NCBI GenBank assembly: GCA_903905735.1
Contig: CAIVHU010000318.1
Location: 1-45,541 of the forward strand
Length of the DNA stretch: 45,541 bases
Direction of reading: 5' to 3'
From: an uncultured beta proteobacterium
Lineage (GTDB): Bacteria; Pseudomonadota; Gammaproteobacteria; Burkholderiales; Burkholderiaceae_C
Shown here: one piece after another, positions 40,493 to 45,541 of the stretch
Numbering within the stretch: the stretch's first letter is position 1
Layout of the letters: each line of letters opens with the position of its first letter
The notes under the pieces: generated by a model
Databases searched by the model: none
Seen by the model: only the letters and a program-made list of their open reading frames with translations
What the model was told of the DNA's origin: nothing
Made by a program: the position numbers and the translations under genes

Positions 40493-42694
40493 TCAAGGCT
40501 TGGCTGAATACCGTGCCATCAACTTACCCTGTGCACCGAGTGCAGCCTTCGGTTTATCGGTGGTCCGGTTGCGGGTGCTTGGCACATGGTGATAAGTGCC
40601 ATCGGCAACCATCGTCCAGGCATCCACCTGGTCGGCCAGGTAGGTGGTCAGGCACTCCTGGATGATGCGCTGGCGCAGGGCCGCGTCTTCCACCGGCCAG
40701 GCCAGTTCCACGCGGCGCAGCATGTTGCGGTTCATCCAGTCGGCGCTTGACAGGTACAAGGCTTCGTCAGCGCCGGACTGGAAGTAAAACACCCGGGAAT
40801 GCTCCAGAAAGCGCCCGATGATGCTGCGCACCCGGATGTGCTCGGTGAACCCATGTCGCTGCGCCGGCAGCATGCAGGCACCACGCACGATCAGGTCCAC
40901 CTCAACGCCGGCCTGGCCCGCGCGCACCAGCGCCTCCATCAGCTTCTCGTCGGTCAGGCTGTTCATCTTCAGGATGATGCGGCCCGGCACACCACTGGCC
41001 GCGGCCTTGGCGGTCTTGTCAATCCAGTCGATCATGCTGCGCTGCAGATGAAACGGCGCCAGGATCAGCTTGTTCAGACGCGGAATGCGGCTCTGGTTGG
41101 CCAGCAGACCAAACACGGCTTCCATGTCCAAGGTGAGCTTGGCGTTGGCGGTGAGGTAGCTCAGGTCGGTGTAAAGGCGCGCCGTTTTGGGGTTGTAGTT
41201 GCCGGTGGAGAGGTGCGCATAGCGGCGGATGTTGCGGCCCTCGCGGCGCGACACCAGCAGCATCTTGGCGTGGGTTTTCAGGCCGACGATGCCGTACACC
41301 ACCTGCGCGCCGATGTATTCAAGTTTTTCCGCCCAGTTGATGTTGGCTTCCTCGTCAAAGCGCGCCTTGAGTTCCACCACCACCGTGACCTCTTTGCCAC
41401 GCTGGACGGCCTGGCGAAGCAGTTCCATCAGCACCGAGTCCGAGCCGGTGCGGTAAATGGTCTGTTTGATGGCCAGTACGGCGGGGTCCATCACGGCTTC
41501 GCGCAGGAAGGCCAGCACACCGTCAAAACTCTCATAGGGTTGGTGAATCAGCACATCCCCTTCCTGGAGCCGCTCGAAGATGGAGGTATTGGGTGGCAAC
41601 TGGCTCGGGTAGCTGGCTTCATAACGTGGCCACAACCATTTGGGTTGGTCCACCAGATCAATCAACTGGTTCAGCCGCACCAGGTTCACTGGACCATGCA
41701 CCCGGTACAGCGCCGAAGCAGGCAACTCGAACTGGCGCAGCAACAGGTCAGATAAATACTCAGCACAGCCCGCCGACACTTCCAGGCGTACCGCCTGACC
41801 ATAGTTGCGGTGCACCAGGCCCTGACGTAACGCGGTGCGCAGGTTTTTCACGTCTTCCTCATCGACCGACAAATCCGAATGACGCGTCACGCGAAACTGC
41901 GAAAAATCGCCCACCGTGCGCCCCGGAAACAGGTCTTTCAGGTGGCTGCGGATGACGCTGGAGATCGACACAAACAGGGTGCGCTTGCCCGACAGGGCAT
42001 CGGGCATACGGATAAAACGCGGCAGACTGCGCGGCACCTTGACGATGGCGATCTCGTTTTCACGTCCGAAGGCATCCACACCCGACAGATGCACGATGAA
42101 GTTGAGCGACTTGTTGGCCACCTGCGGAAACGGATGCGCCGGGTCCAAGCCCACCGGCAGCAGCAGCGGACGCACCTCGCGTTCAAAAAAGGACTTGACC
42201 CAGCGGTGCTGCGCCAGATTGCGCTCGCCGTGCGGCACCACGCGGATGCCCTCTTTGGCCAGCGCCGGAATCAGCACATCGTTGTACAGCGCATACTGCT
42301 CTTCAACCAGCGCATGGGCCACCCGGCTCAAGGATTCTTGCGCCTGCGCATCAATCGCGGTCAGGTCGGCCTTGGGCTTGGCCAGGCTGGTATACAAGGC
42401 CGCGCGCACTTCAAAAAACTCGTCCAGATTCGACGACACGATGGCCAGATAGCGCATGCGCTCCAGCAGCGGCACATCCGGCTTCTTGGCCCAGTACAGC
42501 ACACGTGCGTTGAAGGCCAGCAGGCTCACGTCGCGGTCCAGCCAGCTGGTGTCCACAGGCTTGGGTGCCGGTTTGGCTTTGACTTTGGCCTTGGCCTTGG
42601 GTTTGACGACGGGTGTGACGGGCGCAATAACAGGAGCTTCAGTAGCATCAACAGCAGCAGTGGCGGGGATGGGGGTTGGAGCGGTATCGGTCAT
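40493..42694 (-). CDS. ppk1: polyphosphate kinase 1
   Basis: Enzyme of 733 residues that polymerises the gamma-phosphate of ATP into polyphosphate. The N-terminal domain begins at WLDRDVSLLAFNARVL; conserved SSNLDEFFEVR follows. The catalytic histidines are those in VGLKTHAKMLLVSR (autophosphorylated) and LEHSRVFYF. The first ~47 residues are an extra Pro/Lys/Ala/Val-rich extension (VVKPKAKAKVKAKPAPKPV) that is not part of the usual kinase fold and might bind polyphosphate through its lysines; this is a guess. sixA follows after 20 bp. A Pho-box-like array lies 42-70 bp upstream. Confidence 0.96.
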   Translation of the reverse strand: MTDTAPTPIPATAAVDATEAPVIAPVTPVVKPKAKAKVKAKPAPKPVDTSWLDRDVSLLAFNARVLYWAKKPDVPLLERMRYLAIVSSNLDEFFEVRAALYTSLAKPKADLTAIDAQAQESLSRVAHALVEEQYALYNDVLIPALAKEGIRVVPHGERNLAQHRWVKSFFEREVRPLLLPVGLDPAHPFPQVANKSLNFIVHLSGVDAFGRENEIAIVKVPRSLPRFIRMPDALSGKRTLFVSISSVIRSHLKDLFPGRTVGDFSQFRVTRHSDLSVDEEDVKNLRTALRQGLVHRNYGQAVRLEVSAGCAEYLSDLLLRQFELPASALYRVHGPVNLVRLNQLIDLVDQPKWLWPRYEASYPSQLPPNTSIFERLQEGDVLIHQPYESFDGVLAFLREAVMDPAVLAIKQTIYRTGSDSVLMELLRQAVQRGKEVTVVVELKARFDEEANINWAEKLEYIGAQVVYGIVGLKTHAKMLLVSRREGRNIRRYAHLSTGNYNPKTARLYTDLSYLTANAKLTLDMEAVFGLLANQSRIPRLNKLILAPFHLQRSMIDWIDKTAKAAASGVPGRIILKMNSLTDEKLMEALVRAGQAGVEVDLIVRGACMLPAQRHGFTEHIRVRSIIGRFLEHSRVFYFQSGADEALYLSSADWMNRNMLRRVELAWPVEDAALRQRIIQECLTTYLADQVDAWTMVADGTYHHVPSTRNRTTDKPKAALGAQGKLMARYSAKP

Positions 42695-42735
42695 GCGAGC
42701 CTAAGTCGGTGATCAAATGAGTGTGACAGTTTGGT

Positions 42736-42764
42736 GTGTCATTTTGATGACATCCTTGTGTCGT
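42736..42764 (-). promoter_or_regulatory. candidate Pho box of ppk
   Basis: On the minus strand, heptamers ACGACAC (42764-42758), ATGTCAT (42753-42747) and ATGACAC (42742-42736) repeat every 11 bp. ATGTCAT differs from the E. coli half-unit CTGTCAT at one base. A further CTGTCACAC at 42729-42721 is 2 bp out of register; the same nine bases occur in front of ppx at 38461-38469. TGTCAT-TTTG-ATGACA at 42737-42752 is also a perfect inverted repeat, so a different dimeric regulator is possible. Confidence 0.58.
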
Positions 42765-42868
42765 TGGCAAGTGCCATGCCCCATGACCACCGCCACCCAT
42801 TTCCGCATGGAAGCCACAATGATGCCGCTACACCGATCAGAGCAAGTCCTCCGGGTTGGTTGATCCGG

Positions 42869-44365
42869 TTATGACCGCTTGGCACCAACGGCGACACCGC
42901 GCAAAAACTCTGCCAGCCCTCGGTCCAAATTCAGCCGGGTTGCCAAACTGCCGACATAGGCCAGGTCGCGTGCCGCACCAAGGCTGCTTTGAATGGCGGT
43001 GGCATGTTGCGCGCCCTGCGCGGCCAGTTTGCGCGGAAGCAAGTCCTGCAAGTTTTCGGTGTTATAGCGCAACCGTTTGGCCAAAATGCGCACCCGATGC
43101 CACAGCTTGGGCGTGTCAGCCAGCTTTTGCGCGTCTTCCAGCCGCTGGTTCAGGCGCTGCATCCGTTGCCTGGACCAGCGGCTCAATGACACCTCGTGCC
43201 CTGATGTCACCTCTCCATCGGTAGCCATGCTTTCCAGCCAGTGCACCATGGCCAGCAAACTCGTGCCTACCGCAGCCTGCTGCATAGCGCGGCGAACCAC
43301 ATCTCGCTGCAGATTGCAGGCCTGCGTCAAAGCGGCGGTCATCGCTTGCCAGGACTGGGCGCGCTGCGCATCGCCCATGACATAGGCGCTGGCCAGCGCT
43401 GGCAGAGTCTCGGTTTGCGCGACATCCAGGTTGCGCAGTTCACCCAGATCGGCCAACAGTGCCCGCAATGCCTCAGAGGGGGTCGGGGCCGCCAGAGGCA
43501 AGCACTTTTTGAACAGTTGTAGGGCACTGGTAAAACGGCGCCAGCCAACCCGGGTTTGATGCACCACCTCAGGGTCATCCGAGACGCGCAAGCTCTCAAG
43601 ATTGTTGGTGAACTGGGCAAATGTGTTGCGCAACACCTGCTGAGCCAGCAGTTGCACCGGCAGCTTCGGGGTGAGGCGAGGTGGCTGGGCGCGATACGGC
43701 CGGTGCAGCCCCTCCTGCGCCAGCAAAAAGCCGCGCTGGGCCTTGCTCGTATTGGCGGGCAGGACGGCCACGGTGCGGGCAATTTCCTGGGCGATCTCAA
43801 ACAACGCGGATGGCGGCCCGGCCTTGAGTTCCAGCTCCAGCTCGCAAATGGGTGCGCGTTGGCCGTTGGCTTCGATTTGACCCAGATCGAGCGCCACTTC
43901 GACCACACTGCCGTCGCGCCTGCGCACCAGCCAGAGGGTGCGCTCAAACGCCGTGACAAAACAAGGCTGCAGTGCCGCAAACAGGTTGCCGTCGGCATCC
44001 ATGTCTGACCAAGGCGTGGCTTGCAGCGCTGTGCGCGACAGCGCTGCACTGGCCACCGGGCTTTCCCATTCGCCACGCTGGCTCAATGCCGAGGTATCGC
44101 TGCTGCCCGTCTTGAACGTCTGCAACCATTGGCAGGAATCATCATCTCCAACGCGCCGCAAGCGCAGCACGGCACGCTGCTGGCGCAATTGCTGATCCGG
44201 CGTGTCGTAATAGATGTTGTGCAAGCTCAAGCGCGATGCCTTGCGTCGCGCCAGCACAGGCACGCGCGCGAGCTGTTGGCGCAGGTTTGAGGGGTTACCC
44301 AGAGGCAAGCTCAGCTTGAGTTCAAGCTCCTGGGATGCGGGTGGCGGGCAAGGGTTGTGCTTCAT
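42869..44365 (-). CDS. CYTH-CHAD domain protein (inorganic triphosphatase-like)
   Basis: Protein of 498 residues joining an N-terminal CYTH domain (start signature ELELKLSLP, tunnel residues in RLSLHNIYYDTPDQQLRQQR, ALRLRR-type VLRLRRVGD, and ICELELELKAG) to a C-terminal CHAD domain (VHQTRVGWRRFTSALQLFKK, LGELRNLDVAQTETLP, WHRVRILAKRLRYNTENL). CYTH domains hydrolyse triphosphate; CHAD domains bind polyphosphate and often sit in polyphosphate gene clusters, which fits ppk and ppx next door. ATG 44365 was chosen; a GTG 15 bp upstream is possible, and neither has a clear ribosome binding site. Confidence 0.92.
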   Translation of the reverse strand: MKHNPCPPPASQELELKLSLPLGNPSNLRQQLARVPVLARRKASRLSLHNIYYDTPDQQLRQQRAVLRLRRVGDDDSCQWLQTFKTGSSDTSALSQRGEWESPVASAALSRTALQATPWSDMDADGNLFAALQPCFVTAFERTLWLVRRRDGSVVEVALDLGQIEANGQRAPICELELELKAGPPSALFEIAQEIARTVAVLPANTSKAQRGFLLAQEGLHRPYRAQPPRLTPKLPVQLLAQQVLRNTFAQFTNNLESLRVSDDPEVVHQTRVGWRRFTSALQLFKKCLPLAAPTPSEALRALLADLGELRNLDVAQTETLPALASAYVMGDAQRAQSWQAMTAALTQACNLQRDVVRRAMQQAAVGTSLLAMVHWLESMATDGEVTSGHEVSLSRWSRQRMQRLNQRLEDAQKLADTPKLWHRVRILAKRLRYNTENLQDLLPRKLAAQGAQHATAIQSSLGAARDLAYVGSLATRLNLDRGLAEFLRGVAVGAKRS

Positions 44366-44899
44366 GCTTTGGCGCACCACTCAACCACATTTTTTCCATG
44401 GCTGAGGGTGACGCGCAGCCTCAGGCCAATCCACGTAGGCAATCTCTGAGGATGTCACGAACCCCATGGGCAACTGACTGCCGAACGACCCCAACCAGCG
44501 GGTGAACGACTTGGCGAAACTGATGAGATGGCGCATGTTGGCCTTGAAGTGAAACGATATAAACAGTATGCGCGCGAAATACGAAACTTTTGTGACGTTT
44601 AAATGAAAACCAGACGTTGACGCAGCAGACCTTGAGGCAACGGTGCTTCAGTCGGGCGGCAGGGTTAACCTTCTTCCGGCTGCTCAAGGGGGACGCTGTG
44701 GGCACATTTGCCAGTCAGATATACACAGGTGGATGCCGCACTTGGCTACAAGCGAGACTTTGAAGCGCAAACGTTCAAGAAAAAGGATCAGAATCGCCCG
44801 TCGCCGGATGTGCTGTGGATGGCACTTCGGTGGCGGTTTTTCATTAGTCCCTCGGCGTTGACCATACTGCCGACAAAAGTATCCTCCAAGGAGTTGACG
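44366..44899. other. long divergent intergenic region
   Basis: About 530 bases, AT-richer in the middle (44540-44610), between the CYTH-CHAD gene and the nucleotidase gene. It must hold both promoters. I find single TGTCAC/TGACG motifs but no convincing 11-bp array, no RNA gene and no supported small protein. Confidence 0.4.
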
Positions 44900-45541
44900 A
44901 TGTTCAACAGCACATGCAAGCGCGCCCTGTTGCTGGCGACGCTGATCGGATTTTCAAGTGTCGGACTGGCTGGCAAACCCGCTGCCACTGGCCCCATCAC
45001 CGTGTCACTGATTGCGCTCAACGACTTTCACGGCAACATCATGCCCCCCGGCGGTAGTGTGTTGGTGCCGGATGCCGACAATCCGGCCAGTAGCCGGGTA
45101 TCGGCCGGTGGTGCTGCTTACCTATCGACATTGGTGCATCAGCTCAAGGCACAAAACCCAAAAAGCACCTTGGTCGTGGCGGCCGGCGACATGGTGGGTG
45201 CATCGCCGCTGACCTCCGGACTGTTTCACGATGAGCCGACCATCGACGTGCTCAATCGGATTGGGCTGGATATGTCGAGTGTCGGCAACCATGAATTTGA
45301 CAAAGGGCGCGACGAATTGTTGCGTCTGCAAAAAGGTGGCTGTTTTCCTGCCAGCGCCGATGGTACTGCCGGTGTGGTGGGTAAAGACACCTGCATGAAT
45401 CACGGCCACTTCAACGGTGCCAAGTTTCAATACCTCGCAGCCAACGTGATCGATCAGCGAAGTGGTGCCCCGTTGTTGCCGGCCTATGTAGTCCGCAAAG
45501 TCGGTGGCGTCAAGGTCGGTTTTATTGGACTGACTTTGAAA
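44900..45541 (+). CDS. 5'-nucleotidase / bifunctional metallophosphatase, UshA family (partial)
   Basis: The first 214 residues are present and the gene runs off the right edge. The ribosome binding site AAGGAG at 44888-44893 fixes ATG 44900. A signal peptide (RALLLATLIGFSSVGLAG) is followed by the metallophosphatase motifs SLIALNDFHGNIMPP, VVAAGDMVGASPLTSGLF and SVGNHEFDKGRDEL, with the dimetal-binding D, H, D and N-H residues intact. It should hydrolyse nucleotides or UDP-sugars in the periplasm, releasing phosphate, in keeping with the phosphate genes to its left. The C-terminal nucleotide-binding domain lies outside the window. Confidence 0.93.
   Translation, partial: MFNSTCKRALLLATLIGFSSVGLAGKPAATGPITVSLIALNDFHGNIMPPGGSVLVPDADNPASSRVSAGGAAYLSTLVHQLKAQNPKSTLVVAAGDMVGASPLTSGLFHDEPTIDVLNRIGLDMSSVGNHEFDKGRDELLRLQKGGCFPASADGTAGVVGKDTCMNHGHFNGAKFQYLAANVIDQRSGAPLLPAYVVRKVGGVKVGFIGLTLK

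Noticed and set aside
44366..44899. A Pho box in front of the 5'-nucleotidase
   Set aside because: Single TGTCAC/TGACG words occur (for example near 44455 and 44592), but no two good heptamers fall 11 bp apart.

Overview
The window looks like chromosome from a high-GC betaproteobacterium of the order Burkholderiales, most likely the Comamonadaceae (Rhodoferax/Polaromonas-like). This rests on GC-rich codon use, on gene types common in that family (a complete Bat aerotolerance operon, a RIO1-like kinase, PhoX, paired acyltransferases next to polyphosphate genes), and on eight copies of a ~55-bp intergenic repeat with the core GATAGCT...AGGGCTAGAGGC, which I associate with this family from memory. 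No rRNA, tRNA, CRISPR array, insertion sequence or prophage gene was recognised, and the species is not determined.

Layout. 1-3 kb is a worn accessory stretch: a gene tail, AT-richer sequence without a clear gene, a truncated and frameshifted YdeI-family pseudogene, a Fic-domain protein, a small unknown protein and four of the repeats. 3-10 kb holds short housekeeping and accessory genes: pirin, a RarD-like permease, a DUF1439 protein, alkB, a DTW-domain tRNA-modifying enzyme, a zinc-ribbon protein, and a run of small stress-type proteins (SRPBCC, a truncated dihydrofolate-reductase-like remnant, two VOC/PhnB proteins, a GFA protein). 9.7-18 kb, on the minus strand, is a tightly overlapping operon moxR - DUF58 - DUF4381 - batA - batB - batC - batD, followed after 6 bp by an AlkD-like DNA alkylation repair gene. 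18-23.6 kb carries a RIO1-like kinase, a Prx5-type peroxiredoxin, a D,D-carboxypeptidase and a class A penicillin-binding protein. 23.7-33.5 kb carries a YjjJ/HipH-type HipA kinase with its own N-terminal helix-turn-helix, a Nu-class glutathione transferase, an AsmA protein, a SLAC1/TehA-type channel, glgC, gap, an old-yellow-enzyme oxidoreductase and an S-adenosylmethionine decarboxylase.

33.5-45.5 kb is the most coherent part: phoX, a PlsC/OlsA-type acyltransferase, an OlsB-type N-acyltransferase, a cation diffusion facilitator, ppx, sixA, ppk, a CYTH-CHAD protein and the start of a 5'-nucleotidase. Together they would cover organic phosphate scavenging, phosphorus-free ornithine lipid synthesis and polyphosphate turnover. 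In front of phoX/plsC, olsB, ppx and ppk I find arrays of TGTCA/TGACA heptamers repeating every 11 bp, the layout of a PhoB-binding Pho box. For phoX and ppx a -10-like hexamer follows exactly 10 nt after the array. This suggests a clustered Pho regulon in which both polyphosphate genes and membrane-lipid remodelling genes answer to phosphate starvation.
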